Of a stretch of DNA of 64,000 nt, positions 43,020 through 52,109 are shown piece by piece. The stretch is from G958295935 sp965224235. Lineage in GTDB: Bacteria; Chloroflexota; Dehalococcoidia; Lucifugimonadales; Lucifugimonadaceae. The position numbers were made by a program, and so were the translations under genes. How positions within the stretch are numbered: the stretch's first letter is position 1; every line of letters begins with the position of its first letter. The notes under the pieces are model-generated. The model had not been told where the DNA came from and did not search any database. It saw only the letters and a list, made by a program, of their open reading frames with translations. Where the stretch lies: positions 1,364,001 to 1,428,000 of the forward strand of contig CBDCYP010000002.1 in assembly GCA_965224235.1 (NCBI GenBank). The letters run 5' to 3'.

Positions 43020-43820
43020 CTAAATAACCGCCAGGTCCTCGTCACGCAAATCAGTGACGAACATGTACCCCGGCGAGTGGGTGATTATCAGTTCCGGCTT
43101 GGACTTCATTGCCACCACCTGCGGGGTCACGCCGCATGCCCAAAACACCGGCACGTCGTCCGCAGACTCAGGTTTCCAGGCGTCTCCGAAGTCCGGCGTA
43201 TGTACGTCAGCGATGCCGATTGTAGACGGATCGCCAACGTGTACCGGCGCGCCGTGGACCGCCGGAAAGCGGGAGGTTGCCTGAACGGCCCGCACGACCT
43301 TGTCTGACGGTATCCATCGTGATGAAACGACCATCGGACCATGGAACGGCCCTGCCGGGTTTGTCTCGATGTTGGTGATGAACATGGATACGCCCTTGTC
43401 CGTGCCGAAATGGGGCAAGGGAATGCCGTTACGCAGCAATGAGTGTTCAAACGTAAAGCTGCACCCCAGGAGGAAGGTCACGAGGTCGTCGCGCCAGATC
43501 GACAGCAAGTCAGAAGGTTCGTCGACCAACTCGCCGTGTTTGTAGACGCGATAGAGAGGAACGTCGGTACGAATGTCAGAACCCGGCGCCGAAAGGACGG
43601 CCTCCGTTTGACCGGCCTCCATCACTTCGATCAACGGGCAAGGCCTCGGGTTTCGCTGGCAGAACAGCAGGAATTCGAAAGCGTCCTTTTTGGGGAGGAT
43701 CGCCAGATTTGTCTGCACAAAGTTAGGCGCAACACCGGAAGTCGGGTTTGTGAAGCGGCCTGAACGGACGGCATCCCTGAATTCCCTGCCGGTCTGCGGC
43801 AACAACGCTGTTTGAGTCAT
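43020..43820 (-). CDS. DUF1445 (YcsI-like) protein, putative hydro-lyase
   Basis: A 266-residue protein of the DUF1445/YcsI family: FRDAVRSGRFTNPTSGVAPN (about 14-33), GCSFTFEHSLLRNGIPLPHF, and WACGVTPQVVAMKSKPELI and THSPGYMFVTDL near the end. The CGVTP(Q) and HSPG segments are the family hallmarks. The downstream DUF4392 gene starts 106 bp after its stop. In vertebrates both domains are joined in D-glutamate cyclase, which supports a joint function here. The exact reaction of the separate bacterial proteins is not known to me. Confidence 0.88.
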   Translation of the reverse strand: MTQTALLPQTGREFRDAVRSGRFTNPTSGVAPNFVQTNLAILPKKDAFEFLLFCQRNPRPCPLIEVMEAGQTEAVLSAPGSDIRTDVPLYRVYKHGELVDEPSDLLSIWRDDLVTFLLGCSFTFEHSLLRNGIPLPHFGTDKGVSMFITNIETNPAGPFHGPMVVSSRWIPSDKVVRAVQATSRFPAVHGAPVHVGDPSTIGIADVHTPDFGDAWKPESADDVPVFWACGVTPQVVAMKSKPELIITHSPGYMFVTDLRDEDLAVI

Positions 43821-44029
43821 TTGGTCGGCCTTTCTTCGAATGATCGCGGCGGTTTGGCGGTGCGGGTATGGTCGAACTGATACTAGAAGCAGCGCGCCGG
43901 TGGGTCAATCCAATCGTCTCTGCGCCTCGAATGGCTTGAAGTTCACCGACCCCTTGTCAATTCTCGTAGTTTGCGGGCAAGCGTCCGCAGATACCGATGG
44001 CGCTGCCCTGCTTGCTTCAGGGCTCGTCC

Positions 44030-45007
44030 CTACGAATGGGCGACGGCGTAGTGAGCGGCAAGCAGGTCCTCTCCCCAGTCATGTCTGTAGTCGCGCAGAA
44101 CTGAGTGGATGTGGTTTGCGCCGTTCTGGGTGTTGTCGTACTCGATCAGGAACTCCGGCGCGACGATCGAGTAGTAGTGACCTTGCCATCGTTCCAACGG
44201 ACCCGCCCATGCGAAGGAAATGGTGTCCACACCGGCCGTCTCGACCCGTTTCCAGTAGGCTGATGACAGATCATCAGACATTCGGCCGACGTAGTGACGT
44301 AGCAGCTTGATCAGTTGCTCTCGCTGTCCACCGGTCATTGCGGCGTAGGCCAGACCCGTCGGCGTGGCGCCGGGCACGACCGCCCGGTACGTCTTTGTAA
44401 GGATGTCCGCAGGCGCAGTCTGGTCGACAACCGCGACCTTCGTCTGCTGAGCGTCTAACGAGCGAACAAGTTCGCGCGGCAGTTCTTCTTCGATCTCCAG
44501 GATGCGTTTGCCGGCCTCGGGACCGTGTTTGACCTCGGACGGATTGGCGCCGAAGAAAAACGGCAGGGCCGACACAAACTCTCCCCGGACCACGGTTGCA
44601 TGGATGCCGATGTGATGGCCGCCGGCCCGCCAGCCCCATGGCGCGTCGCCTCCCGGCATGCCGAACACGCTGAACCAGTATCGCCTCGGGTCCCTCATCC
44701 AGGTCGAAGGGCCGCCCTGGATTGCTTCCCACTCTCCGAGCAGCAACTCGAGATCGATGATCTCGTTTGCTTGCACGACGCCGCGTTTACTTAGAGCGGT
44801 CTCCATCAACGCCAGCGCCAATGCGCGCTGCTCATCGCTCATTTCCGTCAAGACGAGGCCGTTGCGGTCCACCGGCGTGTAGTTCCACACGTAGCGTTCG
44901 TCGCCCTCGAATGGAAACGACGCTTTCTCCGCTTGTTCCGGGGTGAGAGAGTCCAGAAAGGCCCGGCTGGCCTCGGTCATTCGCTTTATGGCAGGAGGTT
45001 GTGACAT
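44030..45007 (-). CDS. DUF3500-family protein
   Basis: A 325-residue soluble protein of the DUF3500 family: RAFLDSLTPEQAEKASFPFE (about 15-34), RNGLVLTEMSDEQRALALAL, WGWRAGGHHIGIHATVV, FFFGANPSEVKHGPEAGKRI and SFAWAGPLERWQGHYYSIVA. The conserved histidines in GGHHIGIH and GHYY suggest a metal site, but the biochemical role is unknown. It is a stand-alone gene, divergent from the isomerase-like gene at 45200. Confidence 0.85.
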   Translation of the reverse strand: MSQPPAIKRMTEASRAFLDSLTPEQAEKASFPFEGDERYVWNYTPVDRNGLVLTEMSDEQRALALALMETALSKRGVVQANEIIDLELLLGEWEAIQGGPSTWMRDPRRYWFSVFGMPGGDAPWGWRAGGHHIGIHATVVRGEFVSALPFFFGANPSEVKHGPEAGKRILEIEEELPRELVRSLDAQQTKVAVVDQTAPADILTKTYRAVVPGATPTGLAYAAMTGGQREQLIKLLRHYVGRMSDDLSSAYWKRVETAGVDTISFAWAGPLERWQGHYYSIVAPEFLIEYDNTQNGANHIHSVLRDYRHDWGEDLLAAHYAVAHS

Positions 45008-45199
45008 GGCGATTTCGATCTACTTAGCCGCCCAAAGCGGACGGTGTTGATGCTTGTTGCATCGGGAGGTTATCCCTATTCTCCCCTTGTTGCGAGTCAT
45101 TGACGAATTGATTCGAAGCGGCGCTCGGTGTTCGCCTTGCGCCAGGCCTGAAACTGCGTCGTGTTACATTCTCGCCAATGATCTCCGTAACCGGAGCAA

Positions 45200-46069
45200 T
45201 TGGCGTCCGCTTCTCAACGGGTAACTGACTTGATCAAACTAAGCCTCCAGTCACTTTCGTATCGAGACACCGCTCTCGCCGGCAAGATCGATCTGCTCGG
45301 CATAATCGCCCGCGCCGCTGAATTGCGGCTCGACGGCATCGACTTGCATGGCGGCCAGTTTGAATCGACCGAACCCGGCTATCTCGAAGAGATCAAACGA
45401 GCTGCGCTCCGCGGCGGGTTGCACATGTGTTACATAGGCGCATCCAACAATTTCGGAACCCTCGGGGCGGAGTTGAGGGAACAGATCGAGCAGGTCAAGC
45501 ACTGGGTCGATGTCGCGCAGGCGATGGGAGTCCCGATGGTCCGCGTATTCGGCGGGTGGGTACCCGATGACGAAGATGAAGAGTCGGTCTGGCCGCGACT
45601 CATCGACGCCACCCGTGAGACGACCGAATATGCCCGTTCCAGGGGCGTCGTACTCGGCCTCCATAATCACAATCACGGGTGCATCCCCGCCACCGGTCAG
45701 CAAGTCCTGAAAATTCTGGATGACATGGACGACCCGTACTTCTCGCACATCCTGGATACCGGGCAATACCGCGGTTCGCCCGGCGCTTCATTCGGAGAGC
45801 GGGGTGTGGTCGACCCTGCGGAGGACTTCTACGGATCGATCGAACTGTCTGCGCCGAGGGCCGTGCAGGTGCGGGCAAAGATCTACCGGATCAGTTCCGG
45901 CAAGGAAGAGTGGCTCGACTACGACCGCATTATGGGCATCCTGAAGCGAAACGCCTTCAATGGCTGGATGTCCGTCGTATACGAGGGCCAGGACGAACTC
46001 GATGAAGAGACCGCGGTCCCGCTCGCTGCCAGGTTCCTGAGGAATATCCTTATACGACATCAAATGTGA
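45200..46069 (+). CDS. Sugar phosphate isomerase/epimerase (TIM-barrel)
   Basis: A 289-residue AP-endonuclease-2/xylose-isomerase-like barrel: AAELRLDGIDLHGGQFE, VPMVRVFGGWVPDDED, GLHNHNHGCIPATGQQV with metal ligands, HILDTGQYRG, and a C-terminal SVVYEGQDELDE. Members isomerise or epimerise sugars and inositols or act as dehydratases. The start is TTG 45200 or the later TTG at 45230 (LIKLSLQSLSYRD). The closely following RidA-like gene lies 37 bp downstream and is probably co-transcribed. Confidence 0.85.
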   Translation: MASASQRVTDLIKLSLQSLSYRDTALAGKIDLLGIIARAAELRLDGIDLHGGQFESTEPGYLEEIKRAALRGGLHMCYIGASNNFGTLGAELREQIEQVKHWVDVAQAMGVPMVRVFGGWVPDDEDEESVWPRLIDATRETTEYARSRGVVLGLHNHNHGCIPATGQQVLKILDDMDDPYFSHILDTGQYRGSPGASFGERGVVDPAEDFYGSIELSAPRAVQVRAKIYRISSGKEEWLDYDRIMGILKRNAFNGWMSVVYEGQDELDEETAVPLAARFLRNILIRHQM

Positions 46070-46105
46070 GGGGCATGAGTGTGTGTCCCCTTTAGGAGGG
46101 CTCAA

Positions 46106-46768
46106 TTGGGCAAGTACTACAACGAAGCTGCAATACCGGACTCCCTGCGGCGCAACTACGACGTCTACGACCGCATTCAGGAACTTGGCGTCGACCTCGG
46201 ATCATTCGAGGACAACGTAACGTCTCTCAAGGGCGCAGGCATCGCCGGAGTTGTTTTTCACAGCACAGGCATCGTCTACCTGTCCGGGGCGGGAGGCGGC
46301 GAACGCCAGATGAACGACGACCCCGAGCGCGTCAAGCACGGTCAGAAAGCGGCTTCGGACATCGCCGACAGCATGCTTGCTCGACTGCATTGGGCGCTAA
46401 CTTGCGGCGGTGAGGGAGGCGACCTGAACGACGTCCTCTACACAGTCAAAGCGCTGGGGATGGTTGTCTCAACGGATGTCGAATTTAATTCCGGACCTGC
46501 GGTCGTCAACGGCTTCTCATTCCGATGGCAGTCGGTATTCGGTGGAGGAATGGGCGACTTTGCCAGCGACGGAGAGGACTCGGGCGGATACGCCGGTGTT
46601 CACGCCCGAAGCGCTATCGGCGGCTTTACCGGCCGTTTCTCCCTGGAGCCGGAAATCATCGTCGCGATTCCCGAAGCGTTGGCCCGTGACATAATCGCCA
46701 ACCGCGGCTGGGTTTTCCCACTTCCCCCGTCTATGTTGGAAAAGGTGAGCAACGCACGTTCTGCATAA
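46106..46768 (+). CDS. RidA/YjgF-like protein
   Basis: A 220-residue protein resembling the RidA/YjgF fold, fused to an extra N-terminal part of about 55 residues. Recognisable are VVFHSTGIVYLSGAGGGE, DIADSMLARLHWALTC, LNDVLYTVKALGMVVSTDVE, and a C-terminal AGVHARSAIGGFTGRFSLEP in the position where RidA has its arginine and glutamate. RidA deaminates reactive enamines. The start is TTG 46106, with AGGAGG six bases upstream, rather than an earlier codon. It is probably in an operon with the isomerase-like gene. Confidence 0.72.
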   Translation: MGKYYNEAAIPDSLRRNYDVYDRIQELGVDLGSFEDNVTSLKGAGIAGVVFHSTGIVYLSGAGGGERQMNDDPERVKHGQKAASDIADSMLARLHWALTCGGEGGDLNDVLYTVKALGMVVSTDVEFNSGPAVVNGFSFRWQSVFGGGMGDFASDGEDSGGYAGVHARSAIGGFTGRFSLEPEIIVAIPEALARDIIANRGWVFPLPPSMLEKVSNARSA

Positions 46769-46819
46769 CGCCGCTACCACCGATGTGTTCCGGCGGTGAC
46801 GCGTCTTCGCCGGGCAAGA

Positions 46820-47608
46820 CTAGCGGCCCTTGAATTCAGGCGCGCGTTTGGCGACGAACGCGCGCCTGCCTTCGGTGAAGTCCTCCGTATCGAATACGCG
46901 GAACTGTAGCGCCCGTTCATCGGCTGTCAGTTTCCGGATACCCGGTTCACCGGCTATTCGACGAATCATCGTCTTGTGATCAGCGTGAGAGACCGGGGCG
47001 CCAGCGGATATTTCCCTGGCCAGTCCGTAAACCTCTGATTCAAGGTCGCCCGGAGCCACAACAGCAGTTATTAGACCCATGCGCTGGGCTTCTTCATGGC
47101 CGATGATGCGACCGCTCAGTACGAGGTAGCTCACCGCAGCCTGACCCGCTACGGCGATCATCCTTCGCAATTCGTTCCACCCGGCCACGATCCCGATTCG
47201 CGCCACGGGTACGCCGAAACGCGAGCCGGTGGCGCTTATACGGATATCGGTAGCCGCGGCGAGTTCGAGTCCACCACCGACGCACACCCCCCTGATCATC
47301 GATATTGTCGGTTGTGGCAACTCCTCTATCCCAAGGAGCGCGGCCTCGAACACGCCCGCGTATTGGGCAGCGCTTCGGGAGTCGAAGCGGTGCGCCTCGA
47401 AATCCTTGATGTCTGCGCCGGACGAGAATGCCCTGTCGCCCGCCCCGCTCAGTACGACGCACCTCACGGAGCGATCTTTTGACAAATCGCGCGCCGCGTC
47501 CGAAAGGGCCCGCCATGCCGACAGGTCGATGGCATTGAGGCGGTCCGGGCGGTTGATGGTGATTGTGGCGACCGGGCCATCAACGTCGATCTTGATTCCG
47601 TCGGTCAT
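46820..47608 (-). CDS. Enoyl-CoA hydratase/isomerase family protein
   Basis: A 262-residue crotonase-fold protein: VATITINRPDRLNAIDLSAW (about 14-33), GAGDRAFSSGADIKDFEAHR with the first oxyanion glycine region, and MIRGVCVGGGLELAAATDIR with the second. The usual catalytic glutamates appear as E in ELAAATDIR and a position around GIVAGWNELRR. It probably acts in fatty or aromatic acyl-CoA breakdown. It stands alone, convergent with the RidA-like gene and divergent from the epimerase gene. Confidence 0.92.
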   Translation of the reverse strand: MTDGIKIDVDGPVATITINRPDRLNAIDLSAWRALSDAARDLSKDRSVRCVVLSGAGDRAFSSGADIKDFEAHRFDSRSAAQYAGVFEAALLGIEELPQPTISMIRGVCVGGGLELAAATDIRISATGSRFGVPVARIGIVAGWNELRRMIAVAGQAAVSYLVLSGRIIGHEEAQRMGLITAVVAPGDLESEVYGLAREISAGAPVSHADHKTMIRRIAGEPGIRKLTADERALQFRVFDTEDFTEGRRAFVAKRAPEFKGR

Positions 47609-47750
47609 TTGTTACCCCCCAGCTGATTCCTGTGTAGGCGCCCGACATGTCTCGGGTCGGCCGCGAGAGTATCGCGAACCTCCCTGCCCTGCCGCACGTC
47701 GTAGAACGGGTCGGCACGCCAACAGCAATTGGATGACCTAAACTGGGAAA

Positions 47751-48653
47751 ATGCGTGCGTTAATCACCGGAGGCAGCGGGTTCCTCGGGCAGGAACTTAT
47801 TCGGCGCCTGACCGGGCGCGGTGACAGCGTGGTCCAGTTCGTGCGCCGGGTCCCCGATCCTGCCGCGCATGTCCGCGAGATCCGTTGGAACCCTGATGAC
47901 GCTGCCTCTGTCGATCCGGCTGCCATAGGGCCTGTGGATGCTGTCTTCAACTTCTCCGGTGTCACCGTGGCCAAGCGTTGGACGCGAAGTTACAAGCGCC
48001 TCATCGTCGACAGTCGAATCAACACTACTCGTAATCTTGTTCAGATTGTTGGCGGTATGAGCAAGCCCCCGCAGGCCGTCATCACGGCGTCAGGACTCGC
48101 CATATACGGCGATCGGGGGGAAGAACATCTCACGGAGGAGAGTCCGCCGGGCCAGGGGTTCTTGGCGAGCGTCGCCGTCCCGTGGGAGGAGACGACGGCT
48201 GCGGCATCCCGGCCGGGTTGCCGTGTCTTGACCGCCAGATTCGGCATGGTGATGAGCGGCACACGCGGCGCGCTGCCCACACTGGCGCGCCCGTTTCGAT
48301 TCGGCGTGGGTGGACGTCTTGGCAACGGCCGCCAATGGACCCCCTGGATTCACATCGACGACGCAATCAGCGCGCTGATTTTCATTGCGGAGCGGGCCGA
48401 TCTGTCCGGACCCGTCATAGTGGCGGCGCCGGGGGTTGTCCGGAATTCAGATCTCGCCAAGACCATCGGAAGGGTCTTGGGCAGGCCATCGCTGTCATGG
48501 ATGCCGGCCGCTGTAGCGAATCTCTTGTTCGGGCAATACATGCAGGAACTGGCGATCGCCAGCGCGAGGTCGACACCGGAGCGGCTGTTGCGCGCCGGGT
48601 TTGACTTCAAGTACCCCGACCTGGAGTCTTGCCTAAAACAGGAATTAGGGTGA
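47751..48653 (+). CDS. TIGR01777-family NAD-dependent epimerase/cell-division-inhibitor-like protein
   Basis: A 300-residue extended SDR of the TIGR01777 (YfcH) group. The Rossmann motif ITGGSGFLGQELIRRL is at 5-20, then WNPDD, DAVFNFSGVTVAKRWTRSYK and SASGLAIYGD-like ITASGLAIYGDRGEEH. The C-terminal part has QWTPWIHIDDAISALIF and LEIA-like ELAIASARSTPERLLRAGF. The role is unclear; plant and bacterial homologues are linked to cell division or tetrapyrrole steps. It ends 31 bp before the convergent aconitase stop. Confidence 0.9.
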   Translation: MRALITGGSGFLGQELIRRLTGRGDSVVQFVRRVPDPAAHVREIRWNPDDAASVDPAAIGPVDAVFNFSGVTVAKRWTRSYKRLIVDSRINTTRNLVQIVGGMSKPPQAVITASGLAIYGDRGEEHLTEESPPGQGFLASVAVPWEETTAAASRPGCRVLTARFGMVMSGTRGALPTLARPFRFGVGGRLGNGRQWTPWIHIDDAISALIFIAERADLSGPVIVAAPGVVRNSDLAKTIGRVLGRPSLSWMPAAVANLLFGQYMQELAIASARSTPERLLRAGFDFKYPDLESCLKQELG

Positions 48654-48684
48654 GCGTCATGGCCGAACGCCCACCGACAGCCGG

Positions 48685-51393
48685 CTAAACCGCAGCGACC
48701 ATCATCTGGCGCAGCACGTAAGGCAACAGCCCGCCGTGCCTGTAGTACTCGTACTCGATCGCCGTGTCTATCCTGACGATGGCCTCAAACTCGGTCCGCT
48801 TGCCGTGATCAGAGATGGCCGTCACCTTGAGGCTCGATCCAGGCTCGACTGCCGCGTCAAGGCCGTCGATGGTGTACATTTCCCTGCCCGTGAGCCCCAG
48901 CGAAGCGGCATTTTGGCCCGACGCGTACTGAATTGGCGCCACGCCCATTCCGACCAGATTGGCGCGGTGAATGCGCTCGAAACTCTCCGCAATGACGGCG
49001 CGGACACCCAAGAGCATGGGCCCTTTTGCCGCCCAGTCCCGTGAACTTCCCGTCCCGTACTCTTTGCCGGCCAGAACTATGAGCGGCGTCCCTTCCGCAG
49101 CGTAACGTTCCGACGCGGTGAAAACCCGCATCAGCTCCCCATCCGGCAGGTGGACGGTCCAATCCCCTTCTTCGTCCGGTGTCAGGAGGTTGCGGAGCCG
49201 GATGTTCCCAAACGTGCCCCGCACCATCACGTTGTGATTTCCGCGCCGGGAGCCGTAGGAGTTAAATTCCCGCCTCGGCACGTCGCCGCCGATCAGGAAC
49301 TGACCGGAGGGCGAGCTGGGAGGGATACTCCCCGCGGGCGAGATGTGGTCCGTCGTAACCGAATCGCCAAGCATCACGAGCACGCGTGCATCCTCAACCG
49401 GGTCTCGCCGGTCGGGGTCTGCCGGGATGTCTTCAAGGAACGCCGGCCGTTGAATGTAGGTCGAACCGGGGTCCCAGTTGAATTGAACGCCTATCGGGGC
49501 TGGCAGGTCGCGCCACTCGGCCGAACCGTTGAAGGCGCCACTGTATTGTTCCCGAAACATATTCGGTTCGAGCGAGCCCGCTATCGTTTCGGCGATCTCG
49601 CTTTGGCTTGGCCAAATGTCGCGCAGATAGACGTCCCGGCCATCAGGGTCGGTACCGATGGGGTCATCCTGAATATTGAGGTCGACGTGACCCGCCAACG
49701 CGTACGCCACTACCAAAACCGGCGACGCCAGGTAGTTCGCCTTGACCTGAGGGTGCACCCTGCCCTCGAAGTTGCGGTTTCCGCTCAGTACGGCCGCTGC
49801 TACCAAATCGTGGTCCTCGATCGCTTCGGCAACGGGCTGCGGCAGCGGTCCGGAATTTCCGATGCACGTTGTGCACCCGTATCCGACCGTCTGAAATCCC
49901 AGAGCGTCCAGGTCCTCGTTCAGGCCCGCAGCCTCAAGGTATCGGGTTACTACAGTAGAACCGGGGGCCATGCTGGTCTTGACCCAGGGCTTTCGCCGCA
50001 GACCACGGCGGCGTGCGTTACGCGCCAATAGTCCAGCGCCGACCATCACGGACGGATTCGACGTGTTTGTGCAGCTCGTGATCGCTGAAATCACAACCGA
50101 CCCATCGCTCAAGCTGGCCCGCTCACCCTCTACCTCTATTTGGACCTCTGCCTTCGATGACCCATTCCCGGAAGCGTTGTCGCCGTTTTGCTCAGCGGGG
50201 AAAAATCTTCTGAAATTATTGCGAACTTCACCAAGCGCAACACGGTCTTGCGGGCGTTTCGGCCCTGCCATGCTCGGCGCTACGGACGACAGGTCGAACT
50301 CAACGTTTGTCGTGTAGTCCGGTTCGACGCCGGGTTCGTGAAACAGACCCTGAGCCTTTGAGTAACGCTCGACGAGATCGACCGTGGACTGCGGTCGACC
50401 GGTGTCGGCAAGATATCTGAGGACCTGATCGTCAATCGGGAAGTAACCACAGGTGGCGCCGTATTCGGGAGACATGTTGCTTATGGTCGCCCGGTCGGCG
50501 ACGGGCAGGGAATGTAGTCCCGGCCCGAAGAACTCGACAAACTTCTCGACTACTCCCAGGGACCGAAGCAACTCGGTGACTGACAGCACGAGGTCGGTGG
50601 CGGTCGCTCCCTCCGGCAGGACGCCGGTCATTTTCACGCCGACAACTTCCGGAAGAACCATGTAGTATGGCTGGCCCAACATCACTGCCTCGGCCTCGAT
50701 TCCCCCAACTCCCCAGCCCAAAACTCCGAGGCCATTGATCATCGTCGTATGCGAGTCGGTGCCGATGCAGGTGTCCGGATACGCAATCGTCTGCCCGTTT
50801 GCGGCGGAGGTCAGTACTACCTCTGCCAGAAACTCCAGATTCACCTGGTGCACAATGCCCGTCCCCGGCGGAACGATCTTCAGGTTGTTGAACGCGGTCT
50901 GCGACCACTTGAGCAGCTGATAACGTTCGGCGTTTCGTTCAAACTCCAGCTCGATGTTGGCCGCCAGCGCGCCCGCCGTGTTGAAGTAGTCGACCTGCAC
51001 CGAGTGGTCGATAACCAGATCGGAGCGCACAACCGGGTTGATGATCGACGGGTCGACGCCCCACTTGGCTACAGCGTCTCGCATTGCGGCAAGGTCCACG
51101 ATGCAAGGAACGCCGGTGAAGTCCTGTAGCGCAACACGGCCCGGCATGTATGGGAACTCCCTGTCAGACCTGCTGTCAGGCCGCCATCCGGCCACTCGTT
51201 CCACGTCTCCCACCGTCGCGGGGCCACCGTCGGATTGACGGAGGGCGTTCTCGGCAAGCGCTCGAATGGAAAATGGGGTCTTGCCGAGATCGATAAGGCC
51301 CGCATCCTGAAGCGCATGAAGCGAGTAGTAGCCAACCGGCCCCGACGAGGTGTCCAATGTGGCGAATGCTCCGAATGAATTCTTGCCTGTCAT
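48685..51393 (-). CDS. acnA: Aconitate hydratase A
   Basis: A 902-residue aconitase, TCA-cycle citrate to isocitrate via cis-aconitate. [4Fe-4S] cysteines lie in SCTNTSNPSVM and YGCTTCIGNSGP. Substrate-site marks are GTDSHTTMINGLG (about 215), RGNHNVMVRGTFGNIRL, EYGTGSSRDWAAKGP and VLMLGDSVTTDHISPAGSIP-like GDSVTTDHISPAGS. AcnA-type length and order are normal; IRP-type RNA-binding regulation cannot be judged. It is a single gene, convergent with the epimerase, its start 183 bp from the divergent ComD-like gene. Confidence 0.95.
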   Translation of the reverse strand: MTGKNSFGAFATLDTSSGPVGYYSLHALQDAGLIDLGKTPFSIRALAENALRQSDGGPATVGDVERVAGWRPDSRSDREFPYMPGRVALQDFTGVPCIVDLAAMRDAVAKWGVDPSIINPVVRSDLVIDHSVQVDYFNTAGALAANIELEFERNAERYQLLKWSQTAFNNLKIVPPGTGIVHQVNLEFLAEVVLTSAANGQTIAYPDTCIGTDSHTTMINGLGVLGWGVGGIEAEAVMLGQPYYMVLPEVVGVKMTGVLPEGATATDLVLSVTELLRSLGVVEKFVEFFGPGLHSLPVADRATISNMSPEYGATCGYFPIDDQVLRYLADTGRPQSTVDLVERYSKAQGLFHEPGVEPDYTTNVEFDLSSVAPSMAGPKRPQDRVALGEVRNNFRRFFPAEQNGDNASGNGSSKAEVQIEVEGERASLSDGSVVISAITSCTNTSNPSVMVGAGLLARNARRRGLRRKPWVKTSMAPGSTVVTRYLEAAGLNEDLDALGFQTVGYGCTTCIGNSGPLPQPVAEAIEDHDLVAAAVLSGNRNFEGRVHPQVKANYLASPVLVVAYALAGHVDLNIQDDPIGTDPDGRDVYLRDIWPSQSEIAETIAGSLEPNMFREQYSGAFNGSAEWRDLPAPIGVQFNWDPGSTYIQRPAFLEDIPADPDRRDPVEDARVLVMLGDSVTTDHISPAGSIPPSSPSGQFLIGGDVPRREFNSYGSRRGNHNVMVRGTFGNIRLRNLLTPDEEGDWTVHLPDGELMRVFTASERYAAEGTPLIVLAGKEYGTGSSRDWAAKGPMLLGVRAVIAESFERIHRANLVGMGVAPIQYASGQNAASLGLTGREMYTIDGLDAAVEPGSSLKVTAISDHGKRTEFEAIVRIDTAIEYEYYRHGGLLPYVLRQMMVAAV

Positions 51394-51576
51394 CTGTTAA
51401 CGCTGCCTTGCCTCAACATGTCCCGGTCACGCCGGGTGTTCCTTGCGTTGCGGGGATGGAAATAATCTCAACTTTAGCAGTCACGGGGCGAGTGGTCCCG
51501 GCGCAAATTCATTGCTGAATTGAATTTAATTCGGGTAAGCTTCCGAGACTTACGGGGTGTTTAGGAGAGCCAGGCA

Positions 51577-52080
51577 ATGGAAATCGGCAGACTGCCGGCC
51601 AGCAAGGTCGTTCAGTCGCTCAAATCGGAGGGGGTGACCCACGTCATCGCGTTGCCCGACTCCGAAACCCGTCACATGTACGACGCGCTGGTTCGCGAAC
51701 CGTCGATCGACATGATTCCCATCGCTCGTGAGGGCGAGGCGATATGTATTGCGGCCGGCCTGTGGATCGCAGGCAAGAAGCCTATCGTGATGATTCAGAA
51801 CGCAGGCCTTTTCGAATCGGGCGACGCACTTCGGGGTATGGGCATCGGAGCAAACCAGCCGCTCGTGATGTTCATCGGATACCGGGGATATACGCGGCGC
51901 GGCGATACGCCGGATACCGCCGCCCAGTTCCTGGAGCCGTACCTGCATCTCTGGCGAGTCGGTTACTACGTCGTCGAGGGCGAAGACGACCTTGACCGCG
52001 TGCCTATGGCATTCGAACGAGCGCAAAAAGAGGGCCAGCCCGTAGGGATCCTGATCGGCACGGAATATTCACCCGGCTAG
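51577..52080 (+). CDS. TPP-enzyme small subunit, sulfo-/phosphonopyruvate decarboxylase alpha-like (ComD-like)
   Basis: A 167-residue PYR-type domain of a split thiamine-diphosphate enzyme: GVTHVIALPDSETRHMYDAL (about 19-38), then IPIAREGEAICIAAGLWIAG with the catalytic glutamate, KKPIVMIQNAGLFESGDAL and GYRGYTRRGDTPDTA. The pattern fits sulfopyruvate decarboxylase alpha (ComD) or phosphonopyruvate decarboxylase. GGAGA lies nine bases before ATG 51577. The PP-type partner follows 29 bp downstream. Substrate specificity is not proven. Confidence 0.82.
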   Translation: MEIGRLPASKVVQSLKSEGVTHVIALPDSETRHMYDALVREPSIDMIPIAREGEAICIAAGLWIAGKKPIVMIQNAGLFESGDALRGMGIGANQPLVMFIGYRGYTRRGDTPDTAAQFLEPYLHLWRVGYYVVEGEDDLDRVPMAFERAQKEGQPVGILIGTEYSPG

Positions 52081-52109
52081 GTATTCCCCGGGGGACAGGG
52101 CAGCAACAA

